Shown: in pieces, positions 18,208 to 26,359 of the stretch
Layout: the number at the start of each line of letters is the position of its first letter
Position numbering within the stretch: the first letter of the stretch is position 1
Translations under genes and position numbers: made by a program
NCBI RefSeq assembly: GCF_900095885.1
Contig: NZ_LT615367.1
Coordinates: 806,001-870,000 of the forward strand
Reading direction: 5' to 3'
DNA length: 64,000 bases
From: Dickeya aquatica
GTDB lineage: Bacteria; Pseudomonadota; Gammaproteobacteria; Enterobacterales; Enterobacteriaceae
Notes under the pieces: model-generated
What the model saw: the letters and a program-made list of their open reading frames with translations, nothing else
Databases searched by the model: none
Told to the model about the DNA's origin: nothing

Positions 18208-19212
18208 ATGATAGCTGAACATAATGTAATTTTGTTGGATTGCACTTTCCGTGACGGTGGGTATTATACCAACTGGAATTTCGATGAAGAACTCGTCAAT
18301 ATTTATTCCCCTGCTATTGTTGAAGCGAATGTCGATATTATGGAGGCGGGGTATATTTCAATAGATGCAACGGGCTGTGGTCGTTTTAAAATACAAAACG
18401 TCTCCGATTTTAACTTCTTGCCCGTAATTCCTGGTAAGTCCTGGGCGGCGATGATCGACAGCAAAGCGCTTCTCTGTCGGGATAACTGGCAAGACATTAC
18501 TCGTGATATTCTGAAAAAACCAGCACGCCCTGTTATAGATGTGATTCGTATTGCCAGTCATTTTAATCAGCTTGAGCAGGTTGACCGCCTCTGTGAGATT
18601 ATTTCTTCCTTAGGCTATCGTGTTGTATTGAATTTAATGCAAATTGATTTGGCCAGCGAGAGTGAACTGGCTACGGTATTTGATAAAATATCAAAAATAA
18701 ATTGTGCGGAAACGGTATATCTGGCCGACTCTTTTGGTTCGATGATTCCCCATCGGGTGACGGAGCTGATTACGCGTTTAAAGAAATCCACATCCGCAAA
18801 TATTGGATTTCATGCCCATAATAATATGGGGCTGGCACTTGTGAACAGTTTAACGGCTATTCAGGCTGGGGCAAACTGGATTGATGCGACCTTTGCAGGA
18901 ATGGGGCGAGGGGCTGGCAATGCCGCGACGGAAGAACTCTCCGAATTACTGAAGAAAACGGGTGATGAAACACCTGCGGTAGATATATTGCTTAACCGAC
19001 ACATGAACGTGTTGAAAACCACCTACAACTGGGGTGGCGACGTGTTATATCGTCGGGCAGGTAAAAAGAAAATACACCCTACGTATGTGCAGTCTCTCAA
19101 AGATGCTGATTTACCTGTTGAAAGAGTCTACTCATTATTAGAGAAGATACCTGAATCTTCTCGTTCAACTTTTAATAATACTCTGCTGAAGGCATTGATA
19201 CATGAGAGTTGA
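18208..19212 (+). CDS. HMGL/DRE-TIM aldolase family protein
   Basis: A 334-residue metal-dependent lyase-fold protein similar to the catalytic domain of 4-hydroxy-2-oxovalerate aldolase and HMG-CoA lyase. LLDCTFRDGGYYTNW at residues 9-23 is the DRE-TIM signature with the metal Asp. YLADSFGSM near residue 171 and GFHAHNNMGLAL near residue 200 (His202, His204) are the remaining hallmarks. DATFAGMGRGAGNAATEEL follows. Members of this family also occur in polysaccharide and natural-product clusters, with poorly known substrates. It overlaps the HAD gene by 11 bases, suggesting that the two act in sequence. Confidence 0.75.
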   Translation: MIAEHNVILLDCTFRDGGYYTNWNFDEELVNIYSPAIVEANVDIMEAGYISIDATGCGRFKIQNVSDFNFLPVIPGKSWAAMIDSKALLCRDNWQDITRDILKKPARPVIDVIRIASHFNQLEQVDRLCEIISSLGYRVVLNLMQIDLASESELATVFDKISKINCAETVYLADSFGSMIPHRVTELITRLKKSTSANIGFHAHNNMGLALVNSLTAIQAGANWIDATFAGMGRGAGNAATEELSELLKKTGDETPAVDILLNRHMNVLKTTYNWGGDVLYRRAGKKKIHPTYVQSLKDADLPVERVYSLLEKIPESSRSTFNNTLLKALIHES

Positions 19213-19873
19213 ACAATTCTCCCATATTGTATTTGATATGGATGGCGTACTGATTGATAGTAATCCGTTTAAAATTTCCGTCGCAAAGCGAGTGATGCAG
19301 TCGATATTACCTGAAGCGGCGATGGTATTTGCTGAACACTTTCGTAAAAATTTTGGTCAGACCCGAAAAGCGCATTTTACCTGGGCGTATGAGAATGTGT
19401 TGGCTCGGCATGGGTTTACTGAAGAGATAGTTGATACTCTTATTGAACAATATGGCAAGCTAATAGCAGAGAATTATGCGAGTTGTGACGTCACTGCTGG
19501 CACGCGTTCTTTACTGTCGCAATTACATCGCCCTTGTTATGTTCTGACTGGCTCTGATCAGCATGAAGCCAGAGCGCTGTTGGGCGGACATCAACTGAAT
19601 ACCCAATTTGTCGATATTCTGGGTGGGCCGGTAAATAAGTCAGATAATCTTAAAAATGTCATTCATACCTATGGCATTAATCCGGCTGAATCGGTCTTTA
19701 TCGGAGATGCCTTACATGATTTTGAAGTCGCCAGTCACTTTGGTTTATCTTTTATTTTAGTTACCCAATATATGCCTTTTGATAATCAAGCCTTGATTGA
19801 GAAAGTTATTTCATCAGGCGGCTATGTGATCGATACATTATCTGATTTACTGATTGATAGGCTCAATAAATGA
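19202..19873 (+). CDS. HAD superfamily hydrolase
   Basis: A 223-residue haloacid-dehalogenase-type phosphatase with motif I DMDGVLID (Asp12 nucleophile, Asp14 acid/base), motif II threonine in VLTGSD, a Lys in GPVNKSDN, and motif IV FIGDALHDFEVA. The inserted helical cap is of the phosphoglycolate phosphatase/beta-phosphoglucomutase type. A phosphatase for a phosphorylated pathway intermediate is the simplest reading. The gene is wedged between the aldolase gene and the cupin-MetRS gene, overlapping the first by 11 and the second by 4 bases (ATGA), a sign of strict co-translation. Confidence 0.75.
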   Translation: MRVEQFSHIVFDMDGVLIDSNPFKISVAKRVMQSILPEAAMVFAEHFRKNFGQTRKAHFTWAYENVLARHGFTEEIVDTLIEQYGKLIAENYASCDVTAGTRSLLSQLHRPCYVLTGSDQHEARALLGGHQLNTQFVDILGGPVNKSDNLKNVIHTYGINPAESVFIGDALHDFEVASHFGLSFILVTQYMPFDNQALIEKVISSGGYVIDTLSDLLIDRLNK

Positions 19874-21849
19874 AAATCAACAAGCATACCACTAAATTAA
19901 GTTATGGTTTGAACTCACGCGGTCTTATTTTTCCGATTAGCACCCTTGGCGGTATGTCATGTTCACTGCCCCCAAAGGCGCGATCAACCTTTCACCGTCA
20001 TCATGAAACCGAGGTGTTTTTGATAACCTCCGGTCAAGGTCGTGTTTACGTTGAAGGAGGGGGGACGGAGGATGTCGTGGCAGAAGATATTATTTATATC
20101 GATTCGCTTAGTGGCCATACGATTGAAAATATCTCTGAGAATGAAGATCTGCGTTTTACCACCGTGTATTGGGTTGATAATGTCCAGCCATCGCGCACTG
20201 ATTTACCTAAAGAGACATTGTTAATTTCAACGCCGCCTACGCCAAACGGTGATTTACATCTTGGGCATTTGTCCGGGCCTTATCTTGGCGCAGATATTTA
20301 TCGGCGTTATCTGTCACTTAATGGTGTGACCGCCCATCACTTGACTGGCCGGGATGATAACCAAACTTATACCAAACGTATTGCCAGCAAAGAACAGCGT
20401 TCGCCTGAAGATGTGGCTGATGATTACGCTGATAAAATCTGTAAGACCTGGAGTGACGCCGGTATTGAACTGGATTTTTTCTCCAGCCCACAGACGACGA
20501 AAAACTATTATGCTCGTGTTAACAGCATTATTGATCGTCTGTATGAGCGTGGTTTTATTTTTAGCAAGGAAGTGAATGAACTCTATGATGTTAATACGGG
20601 GTTCAGTCTTCATGAAGGTTATATCAAAGGAACCTGCCCTCACTGTCACAGCGCTTCAGATGGTAATGCCTGTGAACAGTGCGGCAGACCAAATGATTGC
20701 GTTGATCTGATTAATCCCACGGGAACGCTGCCGGAAACGGTCGTGGGTAGCCGGACAATTAAAAAGCTCTATTTCCGGCTATCGGCATTAGCGCACCCGC
20801 TCGCGGAACTGACGGCGCAAAGTAATATGTCACCCCGCGCTCGCGCGTTGACGGAAGGAATGCTGGCTGACGGTTTACCCGATATCTGTATTTCCCATCG
20901 TTCAGATTGGGGAATTCCTGTTGCTATTGCTGGGTTTGAAGATCAGGTTCTGTATGTGTGGTTTGAAATGGCGGCAGGTTATCTGGCGGCGGATGAAGCA
21001 TTGCATCCACAGCAACCCTTTTTCAAAAATAAGCAATGTGACATTGTTCATTTTTATGGGTTTGATAATGCTTACTATCACACATTATTATTCCCGGCCA
21101 TCTACTATGCATTGGATGAAGAATACAATGTACCCGTTAATCATGTGATTAATGAGTTGCTCTATTTACGAGGCGAGAAATTTTCAACCAGCCGTCGCCA
21201 TCTCATTTGGGCTGCAAAACTATTGGCGAATGTCTCGACCGATTATGTCCGCTGGGGGCTGGCTCGCTCGCGTCCTGAAACCACGAACGAGAATTTCGAT
21301 CTTGAGCTTTTTATTGATGCGATTAATGATTTTTTCGTTGGTACATTACAACAGCATTTAACGGACAGTTGCCAGCAACTGAATTTACAGTTTAAGGGTG
21401 AAATGCCAGAGCCGGGGGCATGGTCAGCGCAGCATACCGCTTTCTACGAACGTATTAAGCAGTTAGCGGCCGGTGTCGAGCATTCCTATCGTGTTGATGC
21501 GTTTTCACCGCAAACGGCCACATCCCGGCTTGAGGAAATGGGGCGTTTAACACGTCAATTCTTTCATGCTCAGTTAAAGCATGAAGCGTTACCGGCGTTA
21601 TATAATTATCGGCGCACGACGTTTGCTCTGAATTTTTGGGCATTAAAGCAATTTGCCAGCCTTGCTCAACCGATTATACCGCAAAGCAGTGAATATATTC
21701 TTAAGCTCCTTGGTCAGGATACGGTGAGTTGGAAAAACCGTAACGACTTTATTCATAGCACTCATATAATTCATGATTGGGATGAGCAATTTTTTAAAAA
21801 CATTCTCAAGGATAAAGATAGTATTGAGCAGATTTGCCAAGTAAATTAA
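19870..21849 (+). CDS. Cupin-MetRS fusion: predicted hydrazine (N-N bond) synthetase
   Basis: A 659-residue protein. Residues 1 to about 108 form a cupin with metal-site residues in FHRHHETEV (His42, His44, His45, Glu48) and a later His83. From residue 115 a methionyl-tRNA-synthetase-like catalytic domain follows, with HIGH-type motif DLHLGHL (130-133), a zinc knuckle Cys256/259/268/271, and a KMSKS-like KFSTS at 437-441. A helical C-terminus resembles the anticodon-binding bundle. This architecture matches Spb40-type hydrazine synthetases. There the MetRS part activates an amino acid for ester formation on N6-hydroxylysine, and the cupin rearranges it to an N-N bond. Its place with a lysine N-hydroxylase and DAO oxidase supports this. 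It is not a housekeeping MetRS. Confidence 0.88.
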   Translation: MKINKHTTKLSYGLNSRGLIFPISTLGGMSCSLPPKARSTFHRHHETEVFLITSGQGRVYVEGGGTEDVVAEDIIYIDSLSGHTIENISENEDLRFTTVYWVDNVQPSRTDLPKETLLISTPPTPNGDLHLGHLSGPYLGADIYRRYLSLNGVTAHHLTGRDDNQTYTKRIASKEQRSPEDVADDYADKICKTWSDAGIELDFFSSPQTTKNYYARVNSIIDRLYERGFIFSKEVNELYDVNTGFSLHEGYIKGTCPHCHSASDGNACEQCGRPNDCVDLINPTGTLPETVVGSRTIKKLYFRLSALAHPLAELTAQSNMSPRARALTEGMLADGLPDICISHRSDWGIPVAIAGFEDQVLYVWFEMAAGYLAADEALHPQQPFFKNKQCDIVHFYGFDNAYYHTLLFPAIYYALDEEYNVPVNHVINELLYLRGEKFSTSRRHLIWAAKLLANVSTDYVRWGLARSRPETTNENFDLELFIDAINDFFVGTLQQHLTDSCQQLNLQFKGEMPEPGAWSAQHTAFYERIKQLAAGVEHSYRVDAFSPQTATSRLEEMGRLTRQFFHAQLKHEALPALYNYRRTTFALNFWALKQFASLAQPIIPQSSEYILKLLGQDTVSWKNRNDFIHSTHIIHDWDEQFFKNILKDKDSIEQICQVN

Positions 21850-21896
21850 AAATATTTATTTTTTGATTAAATTACTCACCGTGAAAGGAATCTATT

Positions 21897-22622
21897 ATGT
21901 CCAATGCTGACTTACGTGTAGTTATTACCGGTGCCGGTCGTGAAATGGGGCGTTCTCTGGCTATTCGTTATGCACAATCTGGCGCGGAAGTATTGCTTTC
22001 TGCTCGCGATCTCGATGCGGCCCAAAACGTGTGTAATGAGTTACAGTCATTGGGCTACACGCGTGTTAATGCCTTCCACTGCGATTTATCAGACCCTGCG
22101 ACGATTCGAGCCTTTGCACAGAGCGTTGAAAATAAGTTTGGTCGTGTGGATGTGTTGATTAATAACGCCAGCCCCTGGCTGGAAGGCAAAGCGCTTGATG
22201 CGGCCAGCGATGAAGACATGATCAATGTAATCTTGTCCTGCACTGCGGGTACTGCTTTGATGATTAAACATTTTCTCCCGCTTTTACGACAATCCAGTCG
22301 GCCGGACATCGTCAATATCGTTTCTTCTTCTGCTCATCCTCTCACCCATGACTGTGAGGGCCATGCCGCTTTTTATGCGGCGAAAGCCGGGCAGGGTCGT
22401 CTGGCCGAAACGCTCTCTTTGCGCCTGCGTGAAGAGGGGATCCGTGTGATTTCCCTCTACCCGCCCAAATTCAATAACAGCGATCCGCTGCTGGACGGCG
22501 CTCAGATTTCTCGCACGTCTCAGGATCAACTGACATCAGAGTCATTAATCGATTGCATCCAGTTTGCCGTCAACATGCCAAGAGACTGCTTCATTCGCCG
22601 CTTCGATTTCGAATCGGTCTGA
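21897..22622 (+). CDS. Short-chain dehydrogenase/reductase with altered active site
   Basis: A 241-residue Rossmann-fold SDR with cofactor motif TGAGREMG at residues 11-18, the NNA motif at 89-91 and the active-site Ser in VSSSA (143-145). Where classical SDRs have YxxxK, this reads FYAAK (159-163). The position four before Lys163 is Phe, and the Tyr sits one place later. The enzyme may use Tyr160 from a shifted position or be specialised. Base composition is closer to the host average than in the genes to its left. It probably reduces or oxidises a carbonyl/alcohol in the pathway. Confidence 0.7.
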   Translation: MSNADLRVVITGAGREMGRSLAIRYAQSGAEVLLSARDLDAAQNVCNELQSLGYTRVNAFHCDLSDPATIRAFAQSVENKFGRVDVLINNASPWLEGKALDAASDEDMINVILSCTAGTALMIKHFLPLLRQSSRPDIVNIVSSSAHPLTHDCEGHAAFYAAKAGQGRLAETLSLRLREEGIRVISLYPPKFNNSDPLLDGAQISRTSQDQLTSESLIDCIQFAVNMPRDCFIRRFDFESV

Positions 22623-22678
22623 ACGAGGGGAACAACGGATTTTCTCAGGCATCGTATTTCTTGTAGGGAGAAGCAGCT

Positions 22679-24517
22679 ATGTGCGGAATTGCAGGATGGG
22701 CAACGTTCAGCCGTGATTTTCACGCCAGCCGAAGCGAGCTGGAGGCAATGGCGGCAACAATGGCGTTACGGGGGCCTGATGCCTCGGGCTTTTGGATGGA
22801 TCGCCATGCCGGTATGAGCCATCGCCGTTTGGCCATTGTTGACCTTGAAGGGGGCGTCCAGCCAATGACGGCCACTCTACCCGAAGGGAGTGTTTCGCTT
22901 TCTTACGGCGGCGAGGTCTACAACTTCACCGAATTACGCCAGGAGCTGATCCAACTCGGCCAGACATTTTCGACCCAAAGCGACACGGAAGTGGTGCTGA
23001 AAGGCTATTTACAGTGGGGGACCGGGGTCAGTGAGAAATTAAATGGCATGTTTGGTTTCGCCATCTGGGATGCGCGGCGTGACGTGTTGCTTCTTGTGCG
23101 CGACCGATTTGGCGTAAAACCGCTGTATTACAGCGTTATCGGTCAAGCGATGCTGTTTGGGTCGGAACAGAAAGCCATTCTCGCTCACTCGCAAATGCCA
23201 GGCAGACTGACCCGCGATGGCCTCTGTGAGGCGCTGGGGTGGACGAAAACACCGGGGCATGGCACCTGGGATGGGATAAAGGAAGTTAAACCCGGAACGT
23301 TTGTACAGTTTGGTCGCTCTGGCGTGCAGGAGGAAACGTACTGGAAACTTCAGTCCCGACCTCATACTGATTCGCAGGAGGACACGATAGCGCATATTCA
23401 TGCGCTCCTGAGCGATACGGTAAACCGGCAAATGGTTTCAGACGTACCGCTTTGCAGCCTGCTGTCCGGCGGGCTGGACTCCAGCGCCGTCGCCGCCATT
23501 GCCAGCCAGCAGCTCGCTGGCACTCGGCAGTTGCAAACCTTTGCCGTGGATTTTGAGGCGCATACGGAACAATTTGTACCCGATGCTTTTCGCACCGATT
23601 CCGATGCGCCCTATGCCCGTATGGTGGCGGAGAAAATCGGCTCGTTACACACCAATCTGGTGCTGGGCCACCAGCAGATTGGCAGCGAAGAAACCCGACG
23701 GGCGGTGATTGCGGCGCGTGATTTGCCCACCGGGTTTGGCGATGCAGATAATTCAATCTACCTGCTTTTTAAGGCTATCAGAAATGAGGCTACGGTAGCG
23801 CTTTCTGGCGAATCAGCTGATGAGGTTTTTGGCGGTTATCGCTGGTTTCATCAGCCGGAAATCATGCAGGGGGAGACGTTCCCTTGGGCGGAACACACGT
23901 TTGTGACCAATTTTAATACAGGGTTAGAGGCATTCTCGCCCGATTTGCTCGCGAACTTAGCGCTGCCCGACTATGTTCATTCCCGTTATCAGGAGGCGCT
24001 GGCTGAAGTCCCGCGTCTGGAGGGAGAAGCGCGCCAGGAGGCCAGAATGCGCGAGGTGCTTTACCTTCATCTGACCCGCTATATGCGTATTTTGTTGGAT
24101 AGAAAAGATCGCCTGAGTATGGCGGCAGGGCTGGAAGTCAGAGTGCCGTTTTGCGATCACCGCTTGGTTGAATACGTTTTCAATACGCCGTGGAAAATGA
24201 AAACGTTTGACGGACGGGAAAAAAGCCTATTACGGGCGGCAATCGGCGATTTACTGCCGCAGGCCGTTCTGCAACGAAAGAAAGCGCCCTATCCGGCCAT
24301 ACAGAATGCCCACTACAGTGCGGTATTACAGCGTCAGGCGGCGGAACTGGTTGCCAACACCCATCACGCCGCCCGAGATTTACTCAATATTGATTGGCTA
24401 AATAAAGCATTACATATTGATCCTACCGCCATGAGCCGCGAAGTCCGTCACGGCTTAGAGCGCGCGCTAGATTTCGCCACCTGGATAGACCTGCGTAAGC
24501 CATTACTGAACGTGTAA
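22679..24517 (+). CDS. Glutamine-dependent amidotransferase, asparagine synthetase (AsnB) family
   Basis: A 612-residue class II glutamine amidotransferase. Cys2 of MCGIAGW is the glutaminase nucleophile. RGPDASGFW, LSYGGEVYN and DRFGVKPLYY follow as in asparagine synthetases. The synthetase domain has the PP-loop LSGGLDSS (263-269) and the downstream segment ALSGESADEVFGGYRWF. Members in biosynthetic clusters adenylate a carboxylate and form an amide with ammonia or with a substrate amine. It could yield a primary amide or a ring-closing amide here. A stand-alone housekeeping AsnB is possible but less likely inside the operon. GGGAG precedes the ATG. Confidence 0.8.
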   Translation: MCGIAGWATFSRDFHASRSELEAMAATMALRGPDASGFWMDRHAGMSHRRLAIVDLEGGVQPMTATLPEGSVSLSYGGEVYNFTELRQELIQLGQTFSTQSDTEVVLKGYLQWGTGVSEKLNGMFGFAIWDARRDVLLLVRDRFGVKPLYYSVIGQAMLFGSEQKAILAHSQMPGRLTRDGLCEALGWTKTPGHGTWDGIKEVKPGTFVQFGRSGVQEETYWKLQSRPHTDSQEDTIAHIHALLSDTVNRQMVSDVPLCSLLSGGLDSSAVAAIASQQLAGTRQLQTFAVDFEAHTEQFVPDAFRTDSDAPYARMVAEKIGSLHTNLVLGHQQIGSEETRRAVIAARDLPTGFGDADNSIYLLFKAIRNEATVALSGESADEVFGGYRWFHQPEIMQGETFPWAEHTFVTNFNTGLEAFSPDLLANLALPDYVHSRYQEALAEVPRLEGEARQEARMREVLYLHLTRYMRILLDRKDRLSMAAGLEVRVPFCDHRLVEYVFNTPWKMKTFDGREKSLLRAAIGDLLPQAVLQRKKAPYPAIQNAHYSAVLQRQAAELVANTHHAARDLLNIDWLNKALHIDPTAMSREVRHGLERALDFATWIDLRKPLLNV

Positions 24518-24554
24518 ATTTTCACTCAATTTGATGCAGAGGGATTCGTATTAT

Positions 24555-25136
24555 ATGGCTTATTTATTAAAAATGAGTGTTGAAAATAGCTCAAGAATAT
24601 ATCTAAGAACAACAGATGATGAAATTATAGCTGAAGAGCTTCGGCCTTATCATGTCCTTTTCTTTCATGAAGAAGATATTTTGGTGGCCGATAAAGCATC
24701 ATCGCCATGTTGTACGCTGGCGGAGCGGATTAAACAGCGTATTCCTGAGTTAAATACGTATTTTGTTGAATCGTCAGCGGTGCAGGTAAATGCGAATGAT
24801 CCCACTGCATTATCTCTTGCCGCCCAGAGCCGTGCTCAGTATTACCAGGAACATACGCACGATGAAAATGAAGCCTGGTTTTTTCAGCACGGGCAGGCTG
24901 CATTTTACTTACGCCTTCGGGAATATGTCTATGCCATCATATGCACTGCGGGTGATTTTATCTGTGTTCCGGGAAAAACCCGGCATTGGTTTGATGCGGG
25001 GGCTATCCCCGCTTTTAGCGGGCTGCGCTTTTATTTAACAATGAATGCCCCTGTTATTTCTGGGGATGACATTGCCCTCAGGTATCCTCAAATAGAGCAT
25101 TTGTATTCACTTATTACTTTGGAAACGGTCTTATGA
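24555..25136 (+). CDS. ARD-like cupin (acireductone dioxygenase family)
   Basis: A 193-residue cupin. EHTHDENEAWFF near residue 104 provides the His-x-His...Glu metal ligands of the acireductone dioxygenase (MtnD) family, and RHWFDAG, as in MtnD, gives the last His. GDFICVPGKT is the matching turn. MtnD acts in methionine salvage, but no other salvage gene is present, so it probably has an oxygenase or isomerase role on a pathway intermediate. I chose the ATG at 24555 because AGAGGGA sits about ten bases upstream, while earlier in-frame starts lack a site. The stop overlaps the MFS gene by 4 bases. Confidence 0.7.
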   Translation: MAYLLKMSVENSSRIYLRTTDDEIIAEELRPYHVLFFHEEDILVADKASSPCCTLAERIKQRIPELNTYFVESSAVQVNANDPTALSLAAQSRAQYYQEHTHDENEAWFFQHGQAAFYLRLREYVYAIICTAGDFICVPGKTRHWFDAGAIPAFSGLRFYLTMNAPVISGDDIALRYPQIEHLYSLITLETVL

Positions 25137-26320
25137 AGTGGGAAAAATACGCAGTATTATTAAATAATCATCAGGTAAGAAATATTATCCTGCTGGGGTT
25201 ATTTGCCAAAATACCTGTCGTGGCGATCCCTGCTGCATTGACATTATTAGTTGTGGTAGGTTTGGATGCCGGGTTTACCTGGGCTGGCATTATTAATGCA
25301 GCCTGGATGGCGGGTGCGGCTATTGGCTCTCCGTGGCAAGGGCGCTATATGGGGAAATATGGCGTCAGGAAACTGTTGCGCTTTATTTTTGTTATTCAAC
25401 TCATCTTCTGGTCTTCCGCCGCTTTTTTACCTCTGCCGCTGCTGGTCGTGATGGCTTTTTTCGGTGGGATTTTCTGTTTTGCTGCGTTTACGATTGGCCG
25501 AATGGCGATTGCGGAGCTGTCCGAGCCTGAAAATCGGCATCGCGCTTTTGCCCTTGATGCCATGACCACAGAGTTAGCTTATATGAGCGGCCCTCCGTTG
25601 GCCGTTGTGATTAGCGCCAGCCTGTCGCCTCAGGCTGCGGTGATCGCGTGCGGCGCGATTATTCTGGCGCTGATTATTTACTATTCTTTCGCCAATCCCC
25701 GTATGTCTGCTCAGGAAAAAAAACAGGCACCGGATCAGCGCATCGACTGGCGTTCTTTGTTAAAAAGCCGATTAAGCACGTCTTTGCTATTAACCGTGAT
25801 GGCGACATTTGTGATTGCCAGTTATGAGGTTGTCGGACTGGCGGCATTAAAACATTTCGGGCATATCACCTGGGCTACCGGGTTTTATATCGTCTGCGGC
25901 GTCGCTTCATTGGTTGGCGGAATACTGTATGGCGGTTTTGATAAACCGCCTGAGACGATTTTAATTTGCGCGCTGTTAGCACTTGCCACCGGCATGATCG
26001 GCTTTTCTCAAAATGCGTTTGCTGTTTGCGTGCTGATTATTCCAGCCGCGCTGATGTGCTCCCCGGTTTTCTCGGCGACAGCCAATGATATTAGCCGCTA
26101 TAGCGCACCACATCAGCGTGGACTGGCAATGGGCACTTATGGCTCTGCGCTCACGATTGGCAACGCCATTGGCTTTCCGTTGTCAGGCGTGATGGTTGAC
26201 ACACTTGGCTTCAATGTCGCCTTTTTCTTGGTCGGCGGTCTGGCATTGGTGATGACCGCTATCGCGTTTGGCATCAATGCGCTGCTTATCTCTGCCCCGG
26301 CTAGCGTCGCCTCGGAATAA
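25133..26320 (+). CDS. Major facilitator superfamily transporter, probable product exporter
   Basis: A 395-residue membrane protein with about 12 hydrophobic helices in two halves. The short loop after helix 2 contains GRYMGKYGVRK, a version of the MFS signature GxxxD(R/K)xGR(R/K). It overlaps the preceding cupin gene by four bases and is followed by the flavin oxidase gene. Its place inside a biosynthetic operon suggests export of, and hence protection from, the cluster product. Substrate range cannot be read from sequence. Confidence 0.8.
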   Translation: MKWEKYAVLLNNHQVRNIILLGLFAKIPVVAIPAALTLLVVVGLDAGFTWAGIINAAWMAGAAIGSPWQGRYMGKYGVRKLLRFIFVIQLIFWSSAAFLPLPLLVVMAFFGGIFCFAAFTIGRMAIAELSEPENRHRAFALDAMTTELAYMSGPPLAVVISASLSPQAAVIACGAIILALIIYYSFANPRMSAQEKKQAPDQRIDWRSLLKSRLSTSLLLTVMATFVIASYEVVGLAALKHFGHITWATGFYIVCGVASLVGGILYGGFDKPPETILICALLALATGMIGFSQNAFAVCVLIIPAALMCSPVFSATANDISRYSAPHQRGLAMGTYGSALTIGNAIGFPLSGVMVDTLGFNVAFFLVGGLALVMTAIAFGINALLISAPASVASE

Positions 26321-26359
26321 TGGGCTGGCCGCAATCAGGACTGAATCGGGAGTAATAAC

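Noticed and set aside
19870..21849. A second housekeeping methionyl-tRNA synthetase
   Set aside because: The N-terminal cupin, the operon setting and the diverged KFSTS motif fit a hydrazine synthetase better.
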